From the NCBI RefSeq assembly GCF_002119765.1, contig NZ_CP021112.1, forward strand, positions 3,156,501-3,220,500: a DNA stretch of 64,000 bases. Direction: 5' to 3'. Shown here piece by piece: positions 45,229-53,186 of this stretch (positions are counted from its first letter, which is position 1; every line of letters starts with the position of its first letter). Below the pieces are notes generated by a model. It did no database searches, was not told the DNA's origin, and saw nothing but the letters and a program-made list of their open reading frames with translations. The position numbers and the translations under genes are program-made. Origin of the DNA: Pseudorhodoplanes sinuspersici (GTDB lineage: Bacteria; Pseudomonadota; Alphaproteobacteria; Rhizobiales; Xanthobacteraceae).

Positions 45229-45398
45229 TGGCGTGGCTCCTCTGATATTGCGGTGTAAATTCTGCGGGGTTCACCGATGCGTGCACGGACCGGCATCGGG
45301 ACGAACTGCCTTCTTTGTTGCGGCTGCAGCGTGAATATAAAGGCGATCAATGCGTTAAGCTGTGATCGCACGACGTCTGTGATCATTTTCGTCAGCAT
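45225..45398 (-). CDS. Possible 57-aa small protein translationally coupled to the hydrolase
   Basis: A short frame starts at ATG 45398 with GAGGTGAG upstream and stops at 45225 in a 4-bp ATGA overlap with the hydrolase gene. The product has a hydrophobic centre (LNALIAFIFTLQP) and a basic C-terminal half. The ribosome site and overlap speak for it; the lack of any family speaks against it. Confidence 0.35.
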   Translation of the reverse strand: MLTKMITDVVRSQLNALIAFIFTLQPQQRRQFVPMPVRARIGEPRRIYTAISEEPRQ

Positions 45399-45640
45399 GG
45401 CACTCACCTCAAGCTTTGACTTAGGTTGATTGCTGACGCGCAGATTAAGGATGGCATGCGGGGGCCACTACTTTACTTAGGACTCGGATTGTCATCCGAT
45501 GGCTTAGGCAGGCACATCCTTAAGTATGCGTCTGGCTCAAATATTCGCCCGAACCTCACAAGCCGACGCAATCGCCGGACACCTGCGCCCTGACAACACG
45601 CCGATGTCTTTTTGCAACGCCCTAACGCGGCTTTGTCTGC

Positions 45641-46012
45641 CTAGTTAGCCTCTCGAATGACCGAGCGCGCCGATTCAAGCGCTTCGAGACAACTGCGCTG
45701 ATCTCCGCGGGCTCTGGCATCACGTGCATTCTGGAGCGCCGCCACAGCCTTCGGCGCACCTTGCCAACTCCCTGTTTCGGCTTCTGCGCGGGCCACGGTT
45801 TCCGGCGTCGGCTGCCTGCGCATGGTCGCGAAATCGCTCTGTTTCGCCGTCGGTCCGGCCGCCGCGCGGCGTGCGAGGACGGCGTCCAGTTGCGCCTGAA
45901 CGCGATCGATACCCGTGCTGCAGTCATCTGCAGCGGCCGGATCAGCCAAGCTCACCAGAAATATGACGGGCACCGAATAGACCAGCGCCTTGCTCATCAA
46001 ATTCAATGTCAT
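45641..46012 (-). CDS. Small secreted hypothetical protein, helical, two cysteines
   Basis: 123 aa. Signal peptide ~1-28 (ALVYSVPVIFLVSLADPAAA). The mature part is mostly helical, with a Cys right after cleavage (DDCSTGIDRVQAQLDAVLA) and another in GDQRSCLEALESA, which could form a disulfide, and an Ala/Arg-rich centre. GGAG lies 7 bp before the ATG at 46012. It matches the general pattern of short secreted helical proteins of Bradyrhizobium-like bacteria without a known function. Confidence 0.7.
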   Translation of the reverse strand: MTLNLMSKALVYSVPVIFLVSLADPAAADDCSTGIDRVQAQLDAVLARRAAAGPTAKQSDFATMRRQPTPETVARAEAETGSWQGAPKAVAALQNARDARARGDQRSCLEALESARSVIREAN

Positions 46013-46444
46013 GACTCGTCTCCTCGACGTTTGAGACAATCCAAACAACCACCTGCCAATGGACCGATTGCCGCTCAAGCATTGCTGCGAATGTCATGAA
46101 ACGCGGATCTGCTGCTCCAAAGGCGTGAAGCGAATGTTTGGCGCGCCGGGCGCGAAATCCATAACCCAGAGTGATGGGCGTCCTATACGGATATTTTAGA
46201 TTCCGGCCTCTGATCATCCCTTAATGCAACCGATCAAAGGCATGACTTTCTGTAAATAGCGTCCCATCAGATTTCATCGGCTTATTCCAGCGCGCCCATG
46301 CTCGTACCGCCAAGGCTTAAGGCCGCTATACGATCCGATAGGGTACCCGCCCGCACGTATAGCTAACCCATAAAAGGGCGCTGCGTTACTTCTGGCGCAT
46401 CGCTAACGGCACATCGTCGTTAGACACACGCAGAGGAGATGACT
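46013..46444. other. Divergent intergenic region with long-spaced inverted repeat
   Basis: 432 bp between two divergent small secreted protein genes. Apart from the inverted repeat at 46325-46363 no clear element is seen. Confidence 0.45.
46325..46363. promoter_or_regulatory. Inverted repeat GCTATACG-N23-CGTATAGC
   Basis: Perfect 8-bp arms (46325-46332 and 46356-46363), centres 31 bp apart (about three helical turns), 82-120 bp upstream of the small secreted protein gene at 46445. Placement suits a cooperative dimer-of-dimers or looping regulator. Confidence 0.35.
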
Positions 46445-46732
46445 ATGTTGAAATCACTGCAGACCCTTGCTGTTGTTGCTCTCGTTGCCACCACTACAAC
46501 CGCTGCTTTCGCCGACGGCCGTGGCGGCCTGGAGGACGGCTTCCATGGCAACACCGCCTATGAAGCCACCCTTCCGAACTTCCCCGACACCGCTCGCGGC
46601 GCTTTCGCATCGGCGCATAAGGTTGTGAACAGCCGCGCCGTGTATGCGCCGAACGGCACTTATCTCGGCTCGGATCCGGATGCGAATGTTCGCCTGGAGC
46701 TGCGTCGCGACGAATGCCGCTGGGGCTGCTGA
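46445..46732 (+). CDS. Small secreted protein with C-terminal cysteine pair
   Basis: 95 aa. Signal peptide ~1-23 (TLAVVALVATTTTAAF). The mature part contains AVYAPNGTYLGSDPDANVRL and ends RRDECRWGC, a pattern common in small secreted proteins of Bradyrhizobium relatives. GAGGAG lies 6 bp before the ATG at 46445; the ATG at 46439 abuts the ribosome site. A terminator follows. Function unknown. Confidence 0.75.
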   Translation: MLKSLQTLAVVALVATTTTAAFADGRGGLEDGFHGNTAYEATLPNFPDTARGAFASAHKVVNSRAVYAPNGTYLGSDPDANVRLELRRDECRWGC

Positions 46733-46758
46733 TCTGCCCATGATCTCGGTTGCAAGGG

Positions 46759-46785
46759 TCTCGGGGGCTATGACCCCCGAGAGCT
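46759..46785 (+). terminator. Terminator of the small secreted protein gene
   Basis: TCTCGGGGG (46759-46767) pairs with CCCCCGAGA (46774-46782), perfect 9-bp stem, followed by GCTTTGTG. Confidence 0.65.
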
Positions 46786-46957
46786 TTGTGCCGGCTTCCC
46801 GGTCCGTCGAGGCGAAAGGGAAATTTTCTCCAGCTCCTGACACCATTCCACTAGGCTGGCCGCGCAAATTCCGGTGAGCAGTGAAGCGCCGCTGCGCTCG
46901 ACTCGCCTGACGACGATCATCTCGCGGCGGACTTCAGTCGAAGCCATTAGCGCCATA

Positions 46958-47090
46958 GCTTTGATGGAATCAAAGCCATGGCTCTAGCTTTTCTATTTTG
47001 ACGCGTTTTCTTCACGCGAACTGGCCGTTGCCGGACGAAGCCGGCTATGGCCGGCGAAGGCCGGTACCCACTTCGCCCGAAAACGCTGTT
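46958..47090. repeat. Dispersed palindromic repeat, copy with 39-nt insertion
   Basis: Contains the palindrome GCTTTGATGGAATCAAAGC (46958-46976), then GACGCGTTTTCTTCACGCGA (from 47000) and, after 39 extra bases (47022-47060, GC-rich, GCCGG-repetitive), CCGGTACCCACTTCGCCCG and AAAACGCT. The reverse complement of the same modules, without the 39 bases, is at 50076-50176. Confidence 0.7.
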
Positions 47091-47121
47091 AAAAAGAAGC
47101 TTGGCACTGAGGCCCACGTTG

Positions 47122-47319
47122 TCAGGAATCGGCCTCGCAGCTTTGGCTGGATTTCTCCAGGCGCGCGACCAGACGCGACCGGTCCCAGACTTCGATGGGC
47201 TTCTCGTTCAAAATTGCCTTCGTCTGGGCGATGGCGGCTCGATCATCTTCCGCTGTAATGACGGTCGGAGGCAAAACGTGTCCATCATTGCCAATGGGAT
47301 AGGCGCGATAATCTCGCAT
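47122..47319 (-). CDS. Small conserved hypothetical protein (MRDYRAY family)
   Basis: 65 aa. Opens MRDYRAYPIGNDGHVLPP and continues with TAEDDRAAIAQTKAILNEKPIEVW, then an Arg/Glu helix. This form of short cytoplasmic protein is frequent and uncharacterised in Bradyrhizobium-like genomes. GGAG precedes the ATG at 47319. The surrounding longer frame to 47424 is not conserved in style. Confidence 0.7.
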   Translation of the reverse strand: MRDYRAYPIGNDGHVLPPTVITAEDDRAAIAQTKAILNEKPIEVWDRSRLVARLEKSSQSCEADS

Positions 47320-47429
47320 GAGATTTCTCCTTCGCCACTTTGTAGCACGGCAAGGATCGTCTTGAAAGTTGTTAAGTTGTTGAAAACAAAAAGCTATTTT
47401 ACTCATTGCGCTGCTAAGTCGCAAACGTG

Positions 47430-47454
47430 GGAACCAGTGGGCGATGAGTATGTT
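47430..47454 (+). promoter_or_regulatory. Candidate EcfG general-stress promoter
   Basis: GGAAC (47430-47434), 16 bp, TGTT (47451-47454), close to the GGAAC-N16/17-CGTT consensus of EcfG in alphaproteobacteria. It lies 35 bp before the ATG of the 83-aa gene at 47489. Confidence 0.45.
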
Positions 47455-47488
47455 GAGTGAAATGAGTAAGCTTTTTCAGGAGGATTAG

Positions 47489-47740
47489 ATGGCTCCTCTC
47501 ACGCGCGGTGAGCGGCTGCAGATCATGCTGTCGCCAGAAGAATTGGCATTGGTCGATGACTTCCGGTTCGAGCACCGCATGCCCAGCCGGGCGGCCGCAG
47601 TTCGCGAGCTGCTTCAGATCGGTCTTGTGGCCGCGGGAGGCGCAGCCCATGGGACCGGCGTAAAATCAGCCAATTTCGGACTGTTCGGCCGGGGTGTTCA
47701 CAGCCACGATGGCAAAAGCGAAAAAAGTGGAGAGGAATAA
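47489..47740 (+). CDS. Small ribbon-helix-helix-like hypothetical protein
   Basis: 83 aa. RLQIMLSPEELALVDDFRFE and MPSRAAAVRELLQIGLVAA have the strand-helix-helix layout of CopG/Arc-type DNA-binding proteins; the Gly/Ser/Lys C-terminus is flexible. Family members without a toxin partner are common in the group. AGGAGG lies 6 bp before the ATG and a stress-type promoter precedes it. No toxin gene follows; the next gene encodes a small coiled coil. Confidence 0.68.
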   Translation: MAPLTRGERLQIMLSPEELALVDDFRFEHRMPSRAAAVRELLQIGLVAAGGAAHGTGVKSANFGLFGRGVHSHDGKSEKSGEE

Positions 47741-47781
47741 ATCGGACCAGTTTGTTGAGACTGCTGTGAGAGGGCGTGACA

Positions 47782-47979
47782 ATGAGCAAGGTAGACACAC
47801 TTGCCACTCTCGACCGCCGTATCGCGGTCGCTCGGGCAAACCTCAACCTGTTGATCGAGCAAGCGGCGGCAGCGACGGGATCGACCAATGAGGAGCGATT
47901 GGCCGATCGCATTGCTCAGGAGACTGAGGCCATCGAGCGCTTGGAGAAAGAGCGCGAGGCGTTCGAAAAAAGCTCCTGA
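47782..47979 (+). CDS. Small coiled-coil hypothetical protein
   Basis: 65 aa, no signal peptide. LDRRIAVARANLNLLIEQAA and RIAQETEAIERLEKEREAF give two amphipathic helices with heptads, a likely helical hairpin. It follows the ribbon-helix-helix gene by 41 bp on the same strand and may be co-transcribed. The ATG at 47782 is preferred over the GTG six bases earlier. Function unknown. Confidence 0.6.
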   Translation: MSKVDTLATLDRRIAVARANLNLLIEQAAAATGSTNEERLADRIAQETEAIERLEKEREAFEKSS

Positions 47980-48202
47980 ATTTCCGACGGGTGATTGCGC
48001 CGGCAAGGATGGCACTTGACGATGGCAAAGAGCTCACGCCTGACGCGGCAACAGTGGGATCGAGCCGGTAACAGCCGCGATCTCAATCGGGCCGATCCTA
48101 TCGGGACAATTTCGCTGTTCTCGCAGCGGCGATTAGGGCGACCGTCTCACATTTCCCGCGATGGCGCGGCTGAATTCCCGGCGGGCCGCCCATTGCGCCC
48201 GT

Positions 48203-48370
48203 TTATCTCAAAAGGGCGAGAGCCTCTTTCAATTGATGTAATTGCCGCTCGGCATCGGGGCAGGCGTGGCCTGCTGCCTTTAGCTTATCGATGGTTTGCT
48301 GTTGCCGCGCGATCTCGCTGAGCAGCCTCGCAAGTGACCGTTCTTCGTCGGTTTTCGCTGGAATTGCCAT
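48203..48370 (-). CDS. 55-aa coiled-coil hypothetical protein
   Basis: Short gene on the minus strand: ATG at 48370 with ACGGAGAG upstream, TAA at 48203. The product begins MAIPAKTDEERSLARLLSEI and continues with IARQQQTIDKLKAAGHACPD and a C-terminal helix RQLHQLKEALALLR. Strong heptad content and codon bias make it a believable gene of helical, cytoplasmic type. It resembles in style the small coiled-coil protein encoded 0.4 kb away on the other strand. Confidence 0.6.
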   Translation of the reverse strand: MAIPAKTDEERSLARLLSEIARQQQTIDKLKAAGHACPDAERQLHQLKEALALLR

Positions 48371-48529
48371 AACCACTCTCCGTACGTTGCAGACGGGAGC
48401 GCAGTTCGTCTCTCAGTCGCAGGGCCCAATGGGCCGGTGACCGCTGATATTAACAGTGTGTTGAGGCCTCCCGCGATCACGACAGCGGCATCAGGCTCGT
48501 CGGTTTGGCTGCTGCCTTTGTCTTTTGAA

Positions 48530-48802
48530 TCACGAGGCCTTTCGACGCGAATACGGAGAGCGATTGGTCGGGCGAAGCGAGATGCCTTCACGTTGTGCCT
48601 TGCTGCGAATAGCGCCTTCCGGCCGCTGAAGCTTGAGACTGATGACGCCGGTCGGGGTGTTTTGCTTTGCGAGCGCTTTCAATTCCTTCACTTCGTTCCG
48701 CTCCCAAGCTTCGCCGGAGCGTGTGCGATATTTCGGGTTCGCTTTTCGGGCCCCTTTCCGGCCGATGGGCGAGCCCGGCCGCTGCCAACTTTTCTTCGCC
48801 AT
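48530..48802 (-). CDS. Small basic conserved protein (SANT/Myb-like helix-turn-helix type)
   Basis: 90 aa, very basic. EVKELKALAKQNTPTGVISLKLQR and AIRSKAQREGISLRPTNRSPY are the conserved part of a family frequent in Bradyrhizobium-like genomes, whose layout (acidic helix, NTPT turn, SLKL..., basic helix) resembles Myb/SANT-like DNA-binding repeats. GGGAG precedes the ATG at 48802. Nucleic-acid binding is inferred from the charge and helix pattern. Confidence 0.68.
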   Translation of the reverse strand: MAKKSWQRPGSPIGRKGARKANPKYRTRSGEAWERNEVKELKALAKQNTPTGVISLKLQRPEGAIRSKAQREGISLRPTNRSPYSRRKAS

Positions 48803-49163
48803 TGGTTTCTCCCGGAATTGGAATGGGTGTGCTGATTTAAATAATTTGCCAGGCGTAAGTTCCAAGCTCATCCGGGCACATGTCCAGGTGGCGAGGTAAA
48901 CTCGCTCACCGATATCGCCGCAGCTTTGAGAGGCAGCGTGTGGTGCTGAGCACCAAGCCTTGCGCGACAGCAGCTTCGGCGAGGCGGCCGGCCTTTCTCG
49001 ACAGGAAAATCGAAGTCATCGTGAATGTAAGCACAACGGGCGCATTTGTGCCCACGGCCCGGCTCCCCTTGCACTCTGCGCGATGAGGTGCTGAATAACC
49101 GGCGAGGGTCGAAGGACGCGTCGCCCATTTTGAAAAAATACGCGACTTTGTGCACGGGGTTTC
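48803..49163. other. Intergenic region before the LysR gene
   Basis: 361 bp, no supported gene on either strand. It holds the promoters of the basic small protein and of lysR. No clear palindrome of LysR type was seen. Confidence 0.4.
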
Positions 49164-50075
49164 ATGGACTTCACTCAACTGCGCTATTTTCATGAGGTCG
49201 CGCGCGCGGGCACCATCCGAAAGGCTTCGGAGCGATTGAATGTCGCGGCATCCGCGCTCAGCCGTCAGATCCAGCAGCTTGAACATCAGGTCGGAATGGC
49301 CCTGTTCGATCGGAACAGCCAGGGCATGCGGCTGACGCCCGCAGGCGAGATTTATGCGCGGCACGCCAAGCTCGTCATGCTGGACGAAGAGCGGGCCCGG
49401 AACGAACTGGCCGAACTGAAAGGGCTGAAGCGCGGCATCGTGCGGGTGGTGTCCGCAGAAGGCGTGGTCAGCGACTATCTGATGCAAACGATCGCTGCTT
49501 TCCGGGCCAGCTCTCCCGGCGTGAGTTTCCAGCTCGGCGTGATCGGGACCGACGACATTATCAAGGCGGTGAAAAACGGCGATGCCGACATCGGTCTTGC
49601 GTTCAATGGCCGCCTGGAGGCGGAAATCGAATTTCGCCTGCAGATCTTCGATCGTCTCTGTGTGGTCTGCGCGCCATCGCATCCCCTCGCAAAAAAGAAA
49701 TCGATCAATCTTCGCGAGGTGCTGGGCTATCCGCTTGCCATTCCGGTCACTGGTTTCGGCATTCGCACGTTGATCGACGAGGCGTGCCGGATTTCCAGGC
49801 TTCGACTGAATGCCGCGCTGATGACGAACTGCATCGATGCCTTGCGGGCCTTTGCATTCAACGGCATTGGCGTGTCGGTGATCACCCAGCTTTCCGTGCG
49901 CCGGGAATTGGCCAGCGGTCAGCTGATCGCCGTGCCGCTGACAAATCCGACACTGCGCCATTCGTCCATTGACGTTATGGTGCTTGGCGCGCGCCGCCAG
50001 CCGCAGGCCGTGGAGGCTTTCCTCAAACAGCTTCGCGACGAGGCGGTCGCGCGGAAGACACAGATCCTCGTGTAA
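49164..50075 (+). CDS. LysR family transcriptional regulator
   Basis: 303 aa. Winged helix-turn-helix ~1-60 (LRYFHEVARAGTIRKASERL, then ALSRQIQQLEHQVGMALFDR), effector domain ~90-295. It converges on the operon whose last gene ends at 50183, a layout in which the regulator may still control the operon from its far promoter. The stop codon is followed at once by a palindromic repeat. Ligand unknown. Confidence 0.92.
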   Translation: MDFTQLRYFHEVARAGTIRKASERLNVAASALSRQIQQLEHQVGMALFDRNSQGMRLTPAGEIYARHAKLVMLDEERARNELAELKGLKRGIVRVVSAEGVVSDYLMQTIAAFRASSPGVSFQLGVIGTDDIIKAVKNGDADIGLAFNGRLEAEIEFRLQIFDRLCVVCAPSHPLAKKKSINLREVLGYPLAIPVTGFGIRTLIDEACRISRLRLNAALMTNCIDALRAFAFNGIGVSVITQLSVRRELASGQLIAVPLTNPTLRHSSIDVMVLGARRQPQAVEAFLKQLRDEAVARKTQILV

Positions 50076-50176
50076 GAGCGTTTTCGAGCGAAGTGGATAC
50101 CGGTTCGCGTGAAGAAAACGCGTCAACACAAGAAGCTAGAACTCCGGCTTTGATTTTATCAAAGCCGGAAACGCTC
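50076..50176. repeat. Dispersed palindromic intergenic repeat, complete copy
   Basis: Outer arms GAGCGTTT (50076-50083) and AAACGCTC (50169-50176) are perfect inverted repeats. Between them lie the modules CGAAGTGGATACCGG, CGCGTGAAGAAAACGCGTC and a CCGGCTTTGAT/ATCAAAGCCGG hairpin. The same modules occur, inverted, at 46958-47090 and, degenerate, at 6166-6210. Confidence 0.8.
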
Positions 50177-50182
50177 TGGCGT

Positions 50183-50929
50183 TCAGACCGTCCGCTCGAT
50201 GGCGACGCCGCGGCAATCCATCTCGTATTCCAGTTCGCGGACCGGCGGCCGGTTGAAATGCCATGTCAGGCCGGCGCGCATGGCGCCGCGCTTTGCGATC
50301 TCGTCGGCAACGAACGGGTGAATGTCATGCACTGTGTAGAGCTGCACGCCCGTCGTCTGTCCCCATCCGAAACCGAGCGCGCCCATGCGCCGCTCCATTT
50401 CGCCGAGGACCCATTGCGCTTTCTGGCGCAGTCCGGATGGGCTGACATCGCCGCGGGCAATAAGGTGATCGGCGTAATTGCCAAGTCCCTCCGGCGCTTC
50501 GCCGCTGCCGGCGACAACGAAACTTGGGGCGGCATTCGCATCCTCAACCGTATAGGAGAACGCGTAGAAGCTGGGCTCTGCAGGCGGCGAGACTTCGGGA
50601 CAGACATTGCTGCGCGCGACCGGATTGTTGTCGCCAAAGATCCCCCAGTCCTTCAGCGTGCCGACATAGATCTTGTTGAAGGCTGTGAAGCCTTCCTCCG
50701 TAAACGGCGCGGGCGAGCGCAGTTCGCACGCGGCGAATGACGAAAGCGGACGCCCGGCATCTTTGATGATCTGTTCGATCCGGCGGAAGCCTTCCTGCAG
50801 GGGAACGGGATTGGCAAACCGAACGCGCTCGAGCCGGTAACCGGGCTCGGCGGCAACGCCCGCCGAATACTGGAAGACGCCCTTGATATAGCGATAGCCG
50901 CCAGGCGCGAAAGAAATGACGTCAGCCAT
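50183..50929 (-). CDS. RidA/YjgF-like hypothetical protein, possible CnbZ-type aminomuconate deaminase
   Basis: 248 aa, no signal peptide. The C-terminal part (MERRMGALGFGWGQTTGVQL, then YTVHDIHPF) has the rhythm of RidA/YjgF proteins, which deaminate enamine or imine products. The overall form recalls the CnbZ deaminases of (chloro)nitrobenzene breakdown, but this is from memory of the family and not verified. It is the last gene of an operon with an aldehyde dehydrogenase and a Liv-type importer, which fits degradation of an imported amino- or aromatic acid. Confidence 0.55.
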   Translation of the reverse strand: MADVISFAPGGYRYIKGVFQYSAGVAAEPGYRLERVRFANPVPLQEGFRRIEQIIKDAGRPLSSFAACELRSPAPFTEEGFTAFNKIYVGTLKDWGIFGDNNPVARSNVCPEVSPPAEPSFYAFSYTVEDANAAPSFVVAGSGEAPEGLGNYADHLIARGDVSPSGLRQKAQWVLGEMERRMGALGFGWGQTTGVQLYTVHDIHPFVADEIAKRGAMRAGLTWHFNRPPVRELEYEMDCRGVAIERTV

Positions 50930-50969
50930 TTTTATCTCCGAAAGTGTTCTTGAAGAGTGCTGTTGTTGA

Positions 50970-52448
50970 TCAGGCGTAGTTGATGACGAGATGCTTGATG
51001 TCCGTCATCTCTTCCATGGCGTAGACCGTGCCTTCGCGGCCCAGTCCCGATTGTTTCCAGCCGCCGAATGGCATGTTGTCGAGCCGGTAGATCGGCACAT
51101 CGTTCACCATCAGTCCGCCGACATCCCAGTCCTCGATTGCAGAGAATGCGCGGGTGATGTCGCGTGTGAACAGGCCGCCCTGCAGGCCGTATTTGCTGTC
51201 ATTCGCCCGGGTGACGGCTTGTTCGAATGTGTCGAACGGATTGACCGTGACGACGGGTCCGAAGATCTCTTCGTCTTCGACCTTCATGCCCGGCTTCGTA
51301 TCGGCGAGCACTGTGGGCTGAATGACTGCGCGCTCGCGCGTGCCGCCGACCAGCACCTTCGCTCCCGCCGCCTCCGCTTCGCGGATCCAGCTTTCGATGC
51401 GGATGGCCGAGCCTTCGTCGATCACCGGACCGACGTCGATGCCTTCCTGCATCGGATTGCCGACCTTGCAGGCACGGACCTTCTCGAGCAGTTTGGCGAC
51501 GAACGGCTCGTGCACTGCGCGCTCGACCAGAATGCGCTGCACGCCGATGCAATATTGTCCGCCATAGACAACGCCACCGCGGACACAACGCGCCGCCGCA
51601 TAATCGAGATCGGCATCGGCGCAGACAATGACGGCGCCGTTGCCGCCAAGTTCAAGCGCAACCTTCTTGTGGCCGGCGAGCGCCTTGATATGCCAGCCGA
51701 CCTTTGCCGAACCGGTGAAGGTCACCATCGCAAAGCGGTCGTCCTTGACCATCTTTTCCGCGAGAGGAACCGGACAATGCACGATCTGCAGGGCATCATC
51801 GGGCAAGCCGGCCTCGGCAAGGATTTCGCCCAGCAGAAGCGAGGTGAGGGGCGTTTGCGGTGCCGGCTTCAATACGACCGAATTGCCGACCGCAAGCGCG
51901 GGAGCAACCTTGTGCAGCACGAGATTGAGCGGAAAATTGAAAGGTGCGATCGCCAGGATCGGCCCGATCGGAAAACGCCGCGCAATGCCGACGCGCCTTC
52001 GGACCGAGGCCAGTGCGTCGAGGTCCGCCTTGGCGAGATCGAGAGGCGCCCCCGATGCCGTCGTGGTCTGGTATTCATAGACACCGGCATCCATGTCGAG
52101 CGGCACTTCGTGGCCGCCGAAGCGGCGTGCCTCCGCTGCGGCGTTCGTCAGATTGAACAGCGAGCGCGCCACTTCTCCGCGCGCATCATAGAGCGGCTTG
52201 CCGGCTTCGGCAGCGATCGTGCGCACGGCTTCGTCGCGGCGCTTGCGGAGGATCTCGGCCGCGCGAACCAGAATGTCGGCGCGGGCAAAGCGTGGCAGAC
52301 GGCGCATGATCGCAAAGCCGCGCTGGGCTGCGACGATTGCCTTTTCGACGGCGGCTTCATCGGCCACCGGCATCTCGCCGACCGGCGAGCCGTCGTAGGG
52401 CGAACGAATGGTTTCAAAGGCAGCAGCGCGCCTTTCTTGCACGTTCAT
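50970..52448 (-). CDS. NAD(P)-dependent aldehyde dehydrogenase
   Basis: 492 aa, full-length ALDH. Asn171 in PFNFPLNLV, Glu266 in ALELGGNGAVIV and catalytic Cys300 in GGQYCIGVQRI are all present; the FTGSAKVGW and EEIFGPVVTV motifs are in place. Similarity is to the lactaldehyde/non-phosphorylating/phosphonoacetaldehyde branch. A segment at ~130-150 (APLDLAKADLDALASVR) looks like an extra loop. It oxidises an aldehyde to an acid; the substrate is probably an intermediate from the compound imported by the linked ABC system. Confidence 0.93.
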   Translation of the reverse strand: MNVQERRAAAFETIRSPYDGSPVGEMPVADEAAVEKAIVAAQRGFAIMRRLPRFARADILVRAAEILRKRRDEAVRTIAAEAGKPLYDARGEVARSLFNLTNAAAEARRFGGHEVPLDMDAGVYEYQTTTASGAPLDLAKADLDALASVRRRVGIARRFPIGPILAIAPFNFPLNLVLHKVAPALAVGNSVVLKPAPQTPLTSLLLGEILAEAGLPDDALQIVHCPVPLAEKMVKDDRFAMVTFTGSAKVGWHIKALAGHKKVALELGGNGAVIVCADADLDYAAARCVRGGVVYGGQYCIGVQRILVERAVHEPFVAKLLEKVRACKVGNPMQEGIDVGPVIDEGSAIRIESWIREAEAAGAKVLVGGTRERAVIQPTVLADTKPGMKVEDEEIFGPVVTVNPFDTFEQAVTRANDSKYGLQGGLFTRDITRAFSAIEDWDVGGLMVNDVPIYRLDNMPFGGWKQSGLGREGTVYAMEEMTDIKHLVINYA

Positions 52449-52469
52449 TTTTGCGTCCAGCTTTGGGGT

Positions 52470-53186
52470 TTAGATTTCGCCGAGATAGGCGTTGCGAATG
52501 GCAGGATCGGCGGCAACCTCTTGACTTGTGCCAGCTCTGGTCACCCGGCCGCGATCGACGATGACGACCTGGTCGGCAAGATCGAAAGCGACCGCAACAT
52601 CCTGTTCGACGACCAACAGACCAAGACCGTTGCCGGCAAGCTGCTTCAGCGCGGCGATCAGAACGTCCACCATCACCGGCGCGAGACCAAGCGAGAGTTC
52701 GTCGATCATCATGACGCGCGGCTTGGCCATCATGCCGCGGCCGATGGCGCACATCTGCTGTTCGCCGCCGGACATCGAGATGGCGTCCTGGCGGCGCCGC
52801 TCGTGAAGCTTGGGGAACAGGCTGTAGACCGCCTCGAGATCGCGGGAAATTTCTGCTTTCGGGGCCTGTCTGGAAAACGCGCCGATCAGCAGATTGTCCT
52901 CCACGGTCATGCCCGCGAACAGGCGGCGTCCTTCCGGCACATGTGCGATGCCAGCTGTGACGAAGCCGTCCGGCTCGAGACCATGGAGCCGTGTCCCGCC
53001 CAGTTGAATCTCGCCTTTCGTCGGCCGGATCAGGCCGGACAAAGTGCGCAGCAATGTTGTCTTGCCGGCGCCGTTCGAGCCGATGACCGCGGTAATGCCG
53101 GGAATGGGAACGTCGAAGGAGACGTCGTAGAGAACGCGCACGTCGCCATATCCTGCGGAGAGATTCTGAATCGACAGATGCGTCAT
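52470..53186 (-). CDS. livF: LivF-type branched-chain amino acid ABC transporter ATP-binding protein
   Basis: 238 aa. Walker A GSNGAGKTTLL, signature MSGGEQQMCAIGRG, Walker B VMMIDELSLGL (with Asp-Glu) and a switch histidine are replaced or present as in LivF subunits. It overlaps LivG by 4 bp (ATGA). With LivG, LivM, LivH and the substrate-binding protein it forms a complete HAAT-family importer, whose usual ligands are branched-chain amino acids, amides or aromatic acids. Confidence 0.93.
   Translation of the reverse strand: MTHLSIQNLSAGYGDVRVLYDVSFDVPIPGITAVIGSNGAGKTTLLRTLSGLIRPTKGEIQLGGTRLHGLEPDGFVTAGIAHVPEGRRLFAGMTVEDNLLIGAFSRQAPKAEISRDLEAVYSLFPKLHERRRQDAISMSGGEQQMCAIGRGMMAKPRVMMIDELSLGLAPVMVDVLIAALKQLAGNGLGLLVVEQDVAVAFDLADQVVIVDRGRVTRAGTSQEVAADPAIRNAYLGEI

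Noticed and set aside
47995-48321. 108-codon plus-strand frame
   Set aside because: Its 3' part is antisense to the better-supported 55-aa coiled-coil gene, and the rest is Arg-rich without features.
48906-50129. 407-codon minus-strand open frame
   Set aside because: Covers the intact lysR gene on the other strand and has no recognisable domain.
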